Shown: in pieces, positions 36,176 to 47,329 of the stretch | Position numbering within the stretch: the first letter of the stretch is position 1 | How the letters are laid out: every line of letters starts with the position of its first letter | Source: Gordonia westfalica | GTDB taxonomy: Bacteria; Actinomycetota; Actinomycetes; Mycobacteriales; Mycobacteriaceae | NCBI RefSeq assembly: GCF_900105725.1 | Contig: NZ_FNLM01000034.1 | Coordinates: 4,154,001 to 4,218,000 of the forward strand | Direction of reading: 5' to 3' | Length of the DNA: 64,000 nt | Program-made: the position numbers and the translations under genes | The notes under the pieces: model-generated | Seen by the model: only the letters and a program-made list of their open reading frames with translations | What the model was told of the DNA's origin: nothing | The model's database searches: none

Positions 36176-37870
36176 TCAGGACCTACGGTCGAGCGGTTCC
36201 GCGACGGGATCGATGACGGCCCGGCGTCCGAGCGCGCCCTCATCCGTGTCGCCGAAGGTCTCGCCCGCGATGACCTGGGCGAACTCCTCGTCGGTGGAGG
36301 CGATTGCCGCCTCGGCGGCGCGTCGCTGGTCCTCGCCGCTGAGGGTGTTGAGCGCGACCTCCTTGATGAAGAGGACCGCGATCGTGCCGACGATGGCCAT
36401 CGCCATCGAGACGAGGAAGATCCGGGCCGTTCCGTCGCCGTAGGCGCCGCGGACGATCGCCGCGATGGGCGCCGGCAGTTCGTTGAGATTGGACAGACCC
36501 GCGCCGCCGCCGGAGCCGGTCTGCGTGATGCCGATGGCGCGCAGACCCTGACCGATGAGGTCGGTGACGTGGTTCGACAGCACCGCGCCCAGTACCGACA
36601 CGCCGGCCGCACCACCGAGCGACCGGAAGAAGGTCACGGTCGAGGTGGCTGCACCGAGGTTCTTCGGCTCGACGGTGTTCTGCACCGCGAGGACCAGATT
36701 CTGCATGGTCATGCCCATGCCGAGGCCGAGCGCGAACAGGTAGCCGCTGAGCACGGCCATGTTGGTGTGGGCGTCGATCGTCGCCAGGAGGCCGAAACCG
36801 ACCGCCATCACGATCGAGCCGGCGACCAGGTAGTTCTTCCAGCGACCGTACTTGGTGATGAGACGTCCGGACAGGGTCGCCGAGACCACCGAGCCGAACA
36901 CCATCGGCAGGGTCAGCAGGCCGGCCGCAGTGGGCGAGTAGCCGCGGGCGATCTGGAAGTACTGGCCCAGGAACACCGCGCCACCGAACAGCGCCACACC
37001 GACGGCGATGCTGGCGATGGTCGCGAGGGTGGTCGTGCGCTCCTTGAACAGGTGCAGCGGGATGATCGGATCCTTGGCCTTGGACTCCACCCACACCGCG
37101 GCGGCGAGCAGGATGAGACCGAGCGCGACGAGGCCGAAGGACATGGCCGAGACCCAGTCGAAGTTCTTGCCGGCGAGGGTGACCCAGATCAGGATGGCGC
37201 TGACGCCCGCCGAGATGAGCAGTGCGCCGGCGTAGTCGATGTACACCTTGCGCCGGATGACCGGCAGGTTCAGGGTGCGCTGCACGACGACCATGGCGAT
37301 GACGGCCAGCGGGACGCACACGTAGAACGTCCAGCGCCAGCCGAGCCAGCTCGTGTCGACGATGACGCCGCCCATCAGCGGTCCGGCGACGGTCGCGATC
37401 GACATGACGCCGGCGATGGCGCCTTGGTAGCGGCCGCGCTCACGCGGGCTGAACATCGACGCGATGACGATCATGACCAGCGACTGCATGCCGCCGAGGC
37501 CGAGGCCCTGGATCACGCGGAAGCCGATCAGCATCGAGACCGACGTCGAGAGGCCGGCGAGCACCGAGCCGAGGGTGAAGACGCCGAGCGACAGCTGGAC
37601 GAGCAGCTTCTTGCTGAAGACGTCGGAGAGCTTGCCCCAGATCGGGGTGGCGGCTGTCGACGCGAGCAGGGTCGCGGTCACGACCCACGTGTACTGATCC
37701 TGGGTGCCGTGCAGCTCGGTGATGATCGTCGGTAGCGCGTTGGACACGATCGTGGCCGAGGTCAGTGCGACGAACATGCCGAGCAGCAGCCCGACGAGCG
37801 CGTTGATGCGCTGTTTGTGGGTCATCGGGGTGTCGTCGACGGATTCCACGCGTGGCGGGGACGTTGTCAT
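36176..37870 (-). CDS. MFS multidrug exporter, DHA2 (14-helix, EmrB/QacA) family
   Basis: Proton-driven exporter of 564 residues with about 14 hydrophobic helices. Motif A is GKLSDVFSKK and motif C GPLMGGVIVDTSWLGWRWTFYV. An N-terminal run RINALVGLLLGMFVALTSATIVSNALPTII is typical of the family. The start at 37870 (MTTSPPRVES) follows GGAGGA; the frame extends upstream without RBS. The C-terminal tail of about 50 residues is acidic and cytoplasmic. A MarR regulator gene lies 260 bp upstream with a TAGTTG/CAACTA palindrome in between, a classic drug-efflux arrangement. Confidence 0.92.
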   Translation of the reverse strand: MTTSPPRVESVDDTPMTHKQRINALVGLLLGMFVALTSATIVSNALPTIITELHGTQDQYTWVVTATLLASTAATPIWGKLSDVFSKKLLVQLSLGVFTLGSVLAGLSTSVSMLIGFRVIQGLGLGGMQSLVMIVIASMFSPRERGRYQGAIAGVMSIATVAGPLMGGVIVDTSWLGWRWTFYVCVPLAVIAMVVVQRTLNLPVIRRKVYIDYAGALLISAGVSAILIWVTLAGKNFDWVSAMSFGLVALGLILLAAAVWVESKAKDPIIPLHLFKERTTTLATIASIAVGVALFGGAVFLGQYFQIARGYSPTAAGLLTLPMVFGSVVSATLSGRLITKYGRWKNYLVAGSIVMAVGFGLLATIDAHTNMAVLSGYLFALGLGMGMTMQNLVLAVQNTVEPKNLGAATSTVTFFRSLGGAAGVSVLGAVLSNHVTDLIGQGLRAIGITQTGSGGGAGLSNLNELPAPIAAIVRGAYGDGTARIFLVSMAMAIVGTIAVLFIKEVALNTLSGEDQRRAAEAAIASTDEEFAQVIAGETFGDTDEGALGRRAVIDPVAEPLDRRS

Positions 37871-38019
37871 ACGGGAGTTCCTCCGGGTCGTGCGTGCGCC
37901 GTGGAGACGGAGCCGGGTGGGCGACCACGGAACATCGACGAGAAGATTCGTCGACCTCGTGGACACAGGCGCCGAGAAGGCTGGTGGAAACAGGGGTCCG
38001 GCAAAGGCCGCCGCCCGTT

Positions 38020-38038
38020 TAGTTGAATGCTGCAACTA
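38020..38038. promoter_or_regulatory. MarR-type operator TAGTTG-N7-CAACTA
   Basis: Perfect 6-base inverted arms (38020-38025 and 38033-38038) lie in the 260-bp region between marR and the MFS gene. Another CAACTA at 38062-38067 may be a half site. TAGTTGC/GCAACTA palindromes are frequent MarR targets. The site would let the upstream MarR protein repress the exporter. Binding is inferred from sequence and position. Confidence 0.7.
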
Positions 38039-38130
38039 TAGGACGTGAAAGGTGTAACGCGCAACTATCGCGTTTATTCCCCGCCGGGCGACGAATGGTG
38101 CAGAACCCCGTTGCCGGGGTGTGCGGGTCG

Positions 38131-38637
38131 TCAGGAATTCGGGTCGACGACCGGGTCGTTGGTCGCCTCGCCGAGCCGGTGAAGCAGACGCGTGAGGGTG
38201 CGGATGTCGTCCGGGTCCCACTGGGCGAGACGGGCGCGCCACTCGGAGACGGCCGAGGCGAGGACGGCGTCGACGCGTTCGCGGCCGTGATCGGTCAGCG
38301 TGATCACCCGGGCCCGCGCATCGCGGGGGTCGGGGTGCCGCTCGGCGAGTCCGAGCCGGACGACGGCGTCGATCTGGCGCGTGACCGTCGACTTCTCCAT
38401 CCCGACGGCGCTGACCAAATCGGACATCGGCATCGAGTTGTGTCGTGCGAGCACGGATATGAGCGGATAGCACGACGGGTCGAGACGGCTGTCGATCTCT
38501 CGGGCCCGCAGACGCGTACGGATTCGGCCGCGTCGCCAGAAGTCGGTGAGCTCGGCTTCCAGACCGCCGATGGCATCGGGGCCGATGGGGTCGGGGTCTG
38601 TCGGGTGGGACGCGGCGTTCTCCGGGTCCGAGCTCAT
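38131..38637 (-). CDS. MarR-family transcriptional regulator
   Basis: Winged-helix regulator of 168 residues. The DNA-binding core is about residues 55-120: SCYPLISVLARHNSMPMSDL, VGMEKSTVTRQIDAVVRLGL and the wing RHPDPRDARARVITLTDHG. The N-terminus is a Pro/Asp-rich leader of about 25 residues. It is encoded just upstream of, and in the same direction as, the DHA2 exporter. It probably represses the exporter, with a phenolic or other hydrophobic ligand as inducer. The ligand is not predictable. Confidence 0.9.
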   Translation of the reverse strand: MSSDPENAASHPTDPDPIGPDAIGGLEAELTDFWRRGRIRTRLRAREIDSRLDPSCYPLISVLARHNSMPMSDLVSAVGMEKSTVTRQIDAVVRLGLAERHPDPRDARARVITLTDHGRERVDAVLASAVSEWRARLAQWDPDDIRTLTRLLHRLGEATNDPVVDPNS

Positions 38638-38846
38638 GATCGGGGGAGTCCTTTCGCCGGTACGCCGTGCCGAGTCGCGGTCAGACTACCGACCGCGGAG
38701 GGGCCGAGCACACGCAGCCATGACCTGAATGACCGATTCTCAGGTGCTGGTCGGTGGGTGCCCGGCCAGGTGCGGCTCGACGTGTAGAAGTGTGGCCTGC
38801 GTCAACATACTTGGGAGTCGGCTCCCGGTTGGGGCACGATCGAGGA

Positions 38847-39245
38847 GTGAGCACCACACAACGCACCACACCGAACGCCTGGGAGTACATCAAGTACTGC
38901 TACTGGGCGCCCCTGCCGAAGTCGATGACCGCCTGGGTCGAGAACGACCTCGCGGGACCCGGGGCCTCGGGGCGGATGGTCGTGCGTTGGGCCATTCCCT
39001 GCATCATTCTCCTGAGCCCGATGCTGTTCGTCCCGGCGGACTGGGGCGTTCGGATCATCATGACGATGCCGATCCTCATCGCCTACCTGTTCTTCTCGGT
39101 CGCGCTGAACCGCGTGTACCGCCGTCACCGGCTGGCCCAGCACGGACTGAACCCCGACCTGATCAACCGGCTCGAACGTGAGAAGAACTCCGACCTCTAC
39201 GACGAATACCACCGCAAGTACCGCGGCGAGCATCGTCGTCGCTGA
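38847..39245 (+). CDS. DUF5313 family membrane protein
   Basis: Actinobacterial membrane protein of 132 residues. Family features are the N-terminal TPNAWEYIKYCYWAPLPKSM and WVENDLAGPGASGRMVVRWAIP. Two hydrophobic helices follow (CIILLSPMLFV; IIMTMPILIAYLFFSVALN) and then a basic tail with YRRHRLAQHGLNPDL. The start is GTG 38847; an upstream in-frame start has no support. Function unknown. It is divergent from marR across 209 bp. Confidence 0.8.
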   Translation: MSTTQRTTPNAWEYIKYCYWAPLPKSMTAWVENDLAGPGASGRMVVRWAIPCIILLSPMLFVPADWGVRIIMTMPILIAYLFFSVALNRVYRRHRLAQHGLNPDLINRLEREKNSDLYDEYHRKYRGEHRRR

Positions 39246-39275
39246 TTTCGATACGGCTTGTCCCGCGTATCGAGG

Positions 39276-40112
39276 TCAGTACAGGTAGTCCTCGCCACTC
39301 GCGCGGACGGTCACGTCGGACAGGCTGATGCCCCAGGGCTGGTCGATGACGTGGACGACGGCCTCGGCGAGGTCCTCCGGAGTGATGAGCCAGTACTTGA
39401 TCGAGTCCGCGTCGGTCAGCTCGGGCGGTAGTTCGCCCTGCAGCATCTGGGTGATGTGTTCCTTGTACGACGACACGCGCTGGCCGACGATGCCGCGGAT
39501 CGCGCGGTCGTTGACGATCCAGCTCGCGAGGTTGGTGCCGGCGACACCGGTGGGTTTGACCGTGGTGACCTTGATCTTGCCCTTCGCCTCGATCCGCAGC
39601 GAATCCGACAGCATGGTGACCGCGGCCTTCGTCGCGCTGTAGACCCCGGACCCCTCGAAGCCGCCGTTGCCGTAGATCGACGCGATGTTGACGACCTGTC
39701 CGCGGCCCTGCGCGATCATCTGGTCGTAGACGGCGGAGATGCCGTTCACGACGCCTTTGATGTGGATGTCGATGGCCTTGTGCCACTTCTCCCAAGCGCG
39801 TTCGTGATCGGCGAAGAACGCGAGAGGCATGACGCCGGCGTTGTTGACGATGACGTCGATCGCCCCGAACCTCTCTACGGCGAGCGTTGCGGCCGCGCGC
39901 ATCTGCTCCATGTCGGTCACGTCGGCGACCTGACCGACCGCCGATCCGCCTGCGGCGGCGATGCCGTCGACAACAGCGGTCAGGCCCTCGGCGTCGATGT
40001 CCACGCCGACGACACGTGCGCCGCGTGCCGCGCACTTCTCGGCGATGACCTTGCCGAATCCACCACCGGCTCCGGTGATGATGATGGTCTTGTCCTGCAG
40101 GTGATCTGACAT
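39276..40112 (-). CDS. Short-chain dehydrogenase/reductase
   Basis: SDR of 278 residues. The nucleotide loop is ITGAGGGFGKVIA, VNNAGVMPL is the NAG motif, VNIASIYGNGG carries the Ser and YSATK the Tyr/Lys. The C-terminus (QPWGISLSDVTVRASGEDYLY) is typical of mycobacterial SDRs close to Rv-type hydroxyacyl/ketoreductases. ATG 40112 follows GGGGGAAA. It is convergent with the DUF5313 gene and divergent from the GMC oxidase across 443 bp. Substrate unknown. Confidence 0.85.
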   Translation of the reverse strand: MSDHLQDKTIIITGAGGGFGKVIAEKCAARGARVVGVDIDAEGLTAVVDGIAAAGGSAVGQVADVTDMEQMRAAATLAVERFGAIDVIVNNAGVMPLAFFADHERAWEKWHKAIDIHIKGVVNGISAVYDQMIAQGRGQVVNIASIYGNGGFEGSGVYSATKAAVTMLSDSLRIEAKGKIKVTTVKPTGVAGTNLASWIVNDRAIRGIVGQRVSSYKEHITQMLQGELPPELTDADSIKYWLITPEDLAEAVVHVIDQPWGISLSDVTVRASGEDYLY

Positions 40113-40555
40113 ACGTTTCCCCCGGCCGCGTTGTGGTCGGGCCATCCTAGCAACGGGTGGAGATTCGGTGATCTGGTCGTGACCCGTCCACGGTGTGCAC
40201 CCCTCTGCACACCGTGGCCGAGGTGACGCATAACTCGAGAGGCCGGATCCTCGGCCTGCTCGGAAGACCGTCCCGGTCGATCGTCCGCTGTGGGATCTGT
40301 GGTGTAGACCCGTCTCGCTAGATTCAGTCACATGACTCAGGATCTGTCAAGCGTGCCGCGCGGCGGACTTCGAATCGGGGTCGAAATCCATTGTTGCCCT
40401 TGACACGGCGATGGTCGATGCCAAAGTCTTCTTCGGGCGGGCGCTTCCCACGCGGAGGCCCGTTGTTCTCCCGCTCGCGGCCGTTCCCTTCGGTGACCGT
40501 GAGTTCCCCAGCACGTCTGCGCGAGACCTCCTCGCGCACTGATGACAGGAGATCC
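40113..40555. other. Divergent gap between SDR and GMC oxidase genes
   Basis: This 443-bp gap has no supported gene. It contains a perfect 12-bp hairpin (40188-40217), a region around 40300-40350 that may hold promoter elements, and ACAGGAGATCC just before the oxidase ATG. An open frame from 40391 in phase with the oxidase lacks an RBS and does not look like a signal peptide. Confidence 0.5.
40188..40217. promoter_or_regulatory. Perfect 12-bp inverted repeat, CCACGGTGTGCA / TGCACACCGTGG
   Basis: Arms at 40188-40199 and 40206-40217 are exact complements around a CCCCTC loop. It lies 76 bp upstream of the SDR start and 340 bp from the oxidase start, with no T tract. It may be a dimeric-regulator operator, or a terminator of an unseen short transcript. 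Confidence 0.6.
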
Positions 40556-42166
40556 ATGTCCGGGGCGAACCCAACGAGACGTACCTTCCTCAAGGCCGCG
40601 GCGGTCACCGCAGCCGGCGCGGCGAGCGCGGTCGCGGTGTCCGCGAACGGAACTCCGACGGCGTCGTCGGTGCCGGGCCGTCGTGTCCGCCGCACGCGTG
40701 AGGAACATCGGGTGGTGGTCGTCGGCTCCGGTTTCGGTGGAGGTGTCTCGGCGCTCCGCCTGGCGCAGGCCGGCGTGCCCGTCCTGATGCTCGAACGCGG
40801 CAAGCGGTGGCCGACCGGACCCAATGCGGAGACCTTCCCGCGGGCGTCGAACCCCGACAAGCGCATGCTCTGGCACGAGTCCACCCCGAACCTGTTCGGC
40901 AAGCCGCTGAGCGTCGAACCCTATGTGGGACTGTTCGAATCGGTGGCGGGTGCGAACATGACGGCGTTGTGCCCCACCGGGCTCGGTGGCGGATCGCTGG
41001 TCTACCAGGGCATGACATTGCAGCCGAGCGAGGCGGTGTTCAACGAGCACTTCCCCAATGCGCTCGACTGGGAGCTGATGAACCGGGTGCACTATCCGCG
41101 GGTCGCACAGATGCTCAAGGTCGCGGTGGCGCCGGACTCACTCGTGCGTTCGCCGGAGTACCTGGCGCCGCGACAGTTCGCCAAACGTGTTCGCGCCGTG
41201 GGTCTCCCACTGCAGAAGATCCCGATGCCCATCGACTGGGGATACGCCGAGGCGGAACTGCGCGGCGAGATGAAGCCGGCCTTCTCCAACGGTGACGGTT
41301 CCATCGGCGTGAACAACGGCGGCAAGCACAGCGTCGACGTCACGTACATCCGGCAGGCAGAGGCCACCGGGCTGGTGACGGTGCGGATACTGCACACCGT
41401 CCGGCAGGTCAGCAGGCGAAAGGACGGCAAGTGGTCCCTCGACGTCGAGCGGACCGACGAGACCGGAAAGGTGCTGGAGCACAAGGAGATCGTCACCAGG
41501 ACACTCATCATGGCGGCCGGTAGCGTCAACACCACCAAGCTTCTCGTGCGGGCCCGCGCGGCCGGCACGATCACCGACCTGCCCGACGACCTCGGCCGCG
41601 GGTGGGGCACCAACGCGGACCGCATCTACACCTGGACCAGCCCGAGCATCGATTTCGGTGCGGTGCAAGGAGGTCCGGTCGTGTACGGCAGTCCCAACTG
41701 GAGTGATCCCAAGAGCGCCTTCACCGTCATCCAGGCGTCTCTGCCCCCGCTGCCGGTCTACGCGGGTACCACGATGCTGGTGGGCTTCGGCGTCAGCTCG
41801 GGGCGCGGCGTCATCTCCTACGACTCCGCGGCACGCGATGCGATCATCAAGTGGCCGCACGAGGGTGACTCGGAGATCCAGACCAAACACATCGACCGCA
41901 CGGTGCGCAAGATCGCCGGCCCGGATGCGATTCTCACCGACACCAACGCCGTCTTCCCGTCGACCTGGCATGCGCTGGGCGGGGCCAACATGGGCACGGT
42001 GTGCGACCTCGAGGGGCGCGTCAAGGGGCAGCCCGGGCTCTACGTCCTCGACGGTGCGCTCATGCCGGGCAACACCGCGGCCTGCAATCCGTCGATGACG
42101 ATCGCCGCGGTGGCCGAACGCGCACTCGACCACATCGTCGCCAAGGATGTGGGCACCACGATCTGA
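40556..42166 (+). CDS. Tat-exported GMC oxidoreductase, cholesterol-oxidase-like
   Basis: FAD-dependent GMC oxidoreductase of 536 residues, the length of class I cholesterol oxidases. A perfect Tat motif TRRTFLK lies at residues 7-13 followed by AAAVTAAGAASAVA. The FAD loop is VVVGSGFGGGVSALRLAQAG, and GLGGGSLVYQGM and NNGGKHSVDVTYI match cholesterol oxidase positions. WHALGGANMG and NPSMTIAAVAERALD supply the active-site His and Asn. It probably oxidises and may isomerise a 3-beta-hydroxysterol outside the cytoplasm. The steroid assignment is by similarity; another alcohol is possible. ATG 40556 follows ACAGGAGA. Confidence 0.87.
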   Translation: MSGANPTRRTFLKAAAVTAAGAASAVAVSANGTPTASSVPGRRVRRTREEHRVVVVGSGFGGGVSALRLAQAGVPVLMLERGKRWPTGPNAETFPRASNPDKRMLWHESTPNLFGKPLSVEPYVGLFESVAGANMTALCPTGLGGGSLVYQGMTLQPSEAVFNEHFPNALDWELMNRVHYPRVAQMLKVAVAPDSLVRSPEYLAPRQFAKRVRAVGLPLQKIPMPIDWGYAEAELRGEMKPAFSNGDGSIGVNNGGKHSVDVTYIRQAEATGLVTVRILHTVRQVSRRKDGKWSLDVERTDETGKVLEHKEIVTRTLIMAAGSVNTTKLLVRARAAGTITDLPDDLGRGWGTNADRIYTWTSPSIDFGAVQGGPVVYGSPNWSDPKSAFTVIQASLPPLPVYAGTTMLVGFGVSSGRGVISYDSAARDAIIKWPHEGDSEIQTKHIDRTVRKIAGPDAILTDTNAVFPSTWHALGGANMGTVCDLEGRVKGQPGLYVLDGALMPGNTAACNPSMTIAAVAERALDHIVAKDVGTTI

Positions 42167-42182
42167 CAGGCGAGGGGGCCTT

Positions 42183-42379
42183 TCGAGGCTCGCTTCGCTC
42201 GCACCTCAAGGAGCGGGGGGTGGCGCTTCGCTCGCACCTCAAGGAGCGGGGGGTGGCGCTTTGCTCGCACCTCAAGGAGCGGGGGGCGTGGGGCGCTTCG
42301 CTCGCACCTCAAGGAGCGGGGGGTGGGGCGCTTCGCTCGCACCTCGAGGAGCGGGGGGTGGCGGTTCGGACCTCGCGCC
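42183..42379. repeat. Tandem repeat array, 33-37 bp units, five copies plus a partial
   Basis: Units start at 42191, 42224, 42257, 42294 and 42329, each close to CGCTTCGCTCGCACCTCAAGGAGCGGGGGGTGG. The leader GGCCTTTCGAGGCTCG just upstream matches the leader of the arrays at 33.0 and 63.2 kb. The array fills the convergent gap between the GMC oxidase and TetR stops. Confidence 0.92.
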
Positions 42380-43024
42380 TCAGGGGGCGAGGGGGGTGAC
42401 CGGCGCGAGCCACATACCGGTGAGCGAATCGACGACGATCTCGCACCGGTGCTCCCAGGGCGTGACCGGGTGGTCACCGGCCTCGGCGGCGCGTTCGATG
42501 TCGGCGAGCGTGTTCACGATGATGTGGCGCGTCATGTTGTTGCGGATCTCGAGGACGTCGCCGGGGAATTCCGGCAAAGCGCTGTAGAAGCCCTCGAGGA
42601 TCGCCAGCAGCGGCTCGGACTCGCCCATCTGCTCGTACAGCAGGACGGTGGTGGCCGGGTCGCTGGAGACATTCGCGAAGAATCGGGCGAAATACGTCGG
42701 GGCGCCGAGCTCGCCGAGGTACTCGATCTCCGGACACACCAGGCATCGAATCCAGTCGCGGACCTGCGGGTGCGGCCCGATCTCGTCGAGGGCTTTCTGG
42801 CGGAGTCGATCGATGGGGATGTTGTGCGTGGTGAGGGTGGCCCGGATCAGGTCGTCCTTGGAACCGAAGTGATGGCCGACCGCATAGTTGTTGCCCTGAC
42901 CGGCGGCCTTGCTGATCTGCCGACTCGAGACAGCTGACACGCCGTGCAGCGCGATCAGCTCCTCCGCCGCGCCGATCAGCGCCTGGCGGGTACGGGCAGA
43001 CTGCTCCGTCTTCCCCTCGGTCAT
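42380..43024 (-). CDS. TetR-family transcriptional regulator
   Basis: TetR protein of 214 residues. The helix-turn-helix is RQALIGAAEELIALHGVSAVSSRQI followed by AGQGNNYAVGHHFGSKDDLIRA. An all-alpha ligand domain follows, with a Cys/Pro-containing segment IRCLVCPEIEYLGELG. It is divergent from the OPT transporter across 210 bp, with an imperfect palindrome in the gap, so the transporter is its most likely target. ATG 43024 is chosen at the conserved start; the frame is open upstream. Confidence 0.87.
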   Translation of the reverse strand: MTEGKTEQSARTRQALIGAAEELIALHGVSAVSSRQISKAAGQGNNYAVGHHFGSKDDLIRATLTTHNIPIDRLRQKALDEIGPHPQVRDWIRCLVCPEIEYLGELGAPTYFARFFANVSSDPATTVLLYEQMGESEPLLAILEGFYSALPEFPGDVLEIRNNMTRHIIVNTLADIERAAEAGDHPVTPWEHRCEIVVDSLTGMWLAPVTPLAP

Positions 43025-43166
43025 GGATAGATCATGCCCTACCGTCGCCGGTGCCCGGCGCCGGGTTTTGGGACCCGTTCCCGGGCGTTCCGACCCGCGA
43101 GTCGACCCGGCCCGAACGGACCGAGTTTGCACGGAGCGGACTGCCCGGACCTAAGGTGGATCGACT

Positions 43167-43182
43167 GTACTCAAGTGAATAC
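43167..43182. promoter_or_regulatory. Imperfect palindrome GTACTCAAGTGAATAC upstream of OPT gene
   Basis: A 16-bp inverted repeat with six of eight positions matching per arm lies 53 bp upstream of the OPT ATG in the TetR/OPT divergent region. This is a plausible TetR operator. Binding is inferred. Confidence 0.45.
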
Positions 43183-43234
43183 GGTTCGCGTCCAGGCAGG
43201 GCGGGAGCCTTTCACGCCTGTGTGAGGGGACCTG

Positions 43235-45247
43235 ATGGCGACGACGCCCACGGCCACGGCAAGTCTGCGGGAACTGACGCTGCGAGGAATCATCCTCGGC
43301 GGCATCATCACGCTCATCTTCACCGCGGCCAACGTCTATCTCGGTCTCAAGGTCGGGCTCACGTTCGCCACGGCCATCCCGGCGGCCGTCATCTCGATGA
43401 GCATCCTGCGGTACTTCGCCAACCACTCGGTGGTGGAGAACAACATCGTCCAGACCATCGCGTCGGCGGCCGGCACACTGTCGGCGATCATCTTCGTGAT
43501 CCCCGGTCTGGTGATGATCGGGTGGTGGACGGGATTCCCGTACTGGATCACCGTCGCCGTCTGCGCGATCGGCGGCATCCTCGGCGTCATGTACTCGATC
43601 CCGCTGCGCCGCGCACTCGTCACGGGATCGGACCTGCCATATCCGGAAGGCGTTGCGGCAGCCGAGGTCCTGAAGGTCGGCGATTCGGCCGGCGGTGCGA
43701 CGGAGAACAAGGCCGGTCTCCGCACCATCGTCATCGGCTCGATCGCGTCGGCCGGCTTCGCGCTGCTGACGAAGCTGAAGCTGCTGAGCGACTCGATCAC
43801 CGCGACGATCAAGGTGGGAGCGGGCGGCACGCTGTTCAGTGCCGGACTCTCGATGTCGCTCATCGGTATCGGTCACCTCGTCGGCGTCACCGTCGGCGTC
43901 GCGATGCTCGTCGGACTGCTCATCTCCTACGGCGTCCTGCTGCCCTTCGAGAGCCAGAACCAGGGAGAGGCAGGAGAGTCGCTGAGCGACATCGTCTCCG
44001 CCGTCTTCGCCAACGACGTGCGACTCATCGGTGCGGGTGCCATCGCGATCGCCGCGATCTGGACCCTCATCAAGGTGATGGGACCCATCGCCCGCGGGAT
44101 CAAGGGCTCCCTCGCATCGTCGCGGTCACGTCGCGAGGGCGTGAGCGTCGACATCACCGAGCGCGACATCCCGTTCAACATCGTCGGCGGCAGCATCCTC
44201 GTGCTGCTCATCCCGATCGGCCTGCTCCTGTGGGACTTCGTGCACGACACGGTCCTCGAGGGCAGTGCCACCGGGATCATCGTGGTGAGCATCGTCTTCG
44301 TCTTCGTCATCGGCTTGGCGGTGGCCGCGGTCTGCGGTTACATGGCCGGTCTCATCGGGTCGTCGAACTCCCCGATCTCCGGCGTCGGCATCTTGGTGGT
44401 CCTCATCGCCGCGCTCCTCATCAAGGCGACCTTCGGGACCGCGGACCCCTCGCAGACCGATGCGCTGATCGCTTACACGTTGTTCACCGCAGCGGTGGTC
44501 TTCGGTGTCGCGACGATCTCCAACGACAACCTGCAGGACCTCAAGACCGGTCAGTTGGTCGGCGCGACACCGTGGAAACAGCAGGTGGCGTTGGTGATCG
44601 GCGTACTCTTCGGTTCGGCGATCATCCCGCCGATCCTCGGCCTGATGTATGACGTCTTCGGCTTCGTCGGCGCTCCCGGTGCAGGTCCCGACGCGCTGGC
44701 CGCACCGCAGGCGGGTCTGCTGTCGACCCTGGCCAAGGGTGTGCTCGGCGCCGATCTCAACTGGGGTCTCATCGGGATCGGCGCCCTCATCGGTGCGGTC
44801 GTCATCCTCATCGACGAATTACTCGGTCGCGCAGGGAAGTTCCGGTTGCCCCCGCTCGCGGTGGGCATGGGTATGTACCTGCCGATGTCGGTCACCCTCA
44901 TCATCCCGGTGGGCGCGTTCCTCGGACACTTCTACAACCGCTGGGCCGAACGAAGCGGTGGCGCAGTCGAACACAAGAAGCGCATGGGTGTGCTGCTCGC
45001 GACCGGCCTGATCGTCGGTGAGGCACTCTTCGGCGTCGTCTTCGCGGGCATCGTCGCCGCCACCGGCGACGACTCGGTACTCGCCATCGTCGGCGACGGC
45101 TTCGAGACCTGGGCGCAGATCCTCGGCGTCATCGTGTTCGCCGGCGTGGTCGCCCTTCTCTATGACCGCATCGCCAAGCTCGCCGCCGCCAGCGGCGTCG
45201 TGCCGGCCGAGTCCGACGACACGACCGGGACCGGACCGAAGGCCTGA
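43235..45247 (+). CDS. OPT-family oligopeptide transporter
   Basis: Large integral membrane protein of 670 residues with about 15 hydrophobic segments, typical of bacterial OPT proteins. LRELTLRGIILGGIITLIFTAANVYLGLKVGLTFA, YPEGVAAAEVLK and GLIGSSNSPISGVGIL match the family (the last is the conserved SNSPISG box). OPT proteins import peptides or metal chelates by ion symport. It is regulated in all likelihood by the divergent TetR. It is convergent, with an 18-bp gap, with the dialkylglycine decarboxylase gene. Confidence 0.92.
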   Translation: MATTPTATASLRELTLRGIILGGIITLIFTAANVYLGLKVGLTFATAIPAAVISMSILRYFANHSVVENNIVQTIASAAGTLSAIIFVIPGLVMIGWWTGFPYWITVAVCAIGGILGVMYSIPLRRALVTGSDLPYPEGVAAAEVLKVGDSAGGATENKAGLRTIVIGSIASAGFALLTKLKLLSDSITATIKVGAGGTLFSAGLSMSLIGIGHLVGVTVGVAMLVGLLISYGVLLPFESQNQGEAGESLSDIVSAVFANDVRLIGAGAIAIAAIWTLIKVMGPIARGIKGSLASSRSRREGVSVDITERDIPFNIVGGSILVLLIPIGLLLWDFVHDTVLEGSATGIIVVSIVFVFVIGLAVAAVCGYMAGLIGSSNSPISGVGILVVLIAALLIKATFGTADPSQTDALIAYTLFTAAVVFGVATISNDNLQDLKTGQLVGATPWKQQVALVIGVLFGSAIIPPILGLMYDVFGFVGAPGAGPDALAAPQAGLLSTLAKGVLGADLNWGLIGIGALIGAVVILIDELLGRAGKFRLPPLAVGMGMYLPMSVTLIIPVGAFLGHFYNRWAERSGGAVEHKKRMGVLLATGLIVGEALFGVVFAGIVAATGDDSVLAIVGDGFETWAQILGVIVFAGVVALLYDRIAKLAAASGVVPAESDDTTGTGPKA

Positions 45248-45265
45248 CCCCGGCTCAGCCGTCGA

Positions 45266-47326
<2,061 letters not shown>

Positions 47327-47329
47327 ACG

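Noticed and set aside
34937..37735. Very long plus-strand open frame (932 codons) opposite the CoA-transferase and MFS genes
   Set aside because: Its translation is repetitive in Asp/Arg/His/Glu without domains, and both genes on the minus strand have strong family motifs. It is a GC-driven antisense frame.
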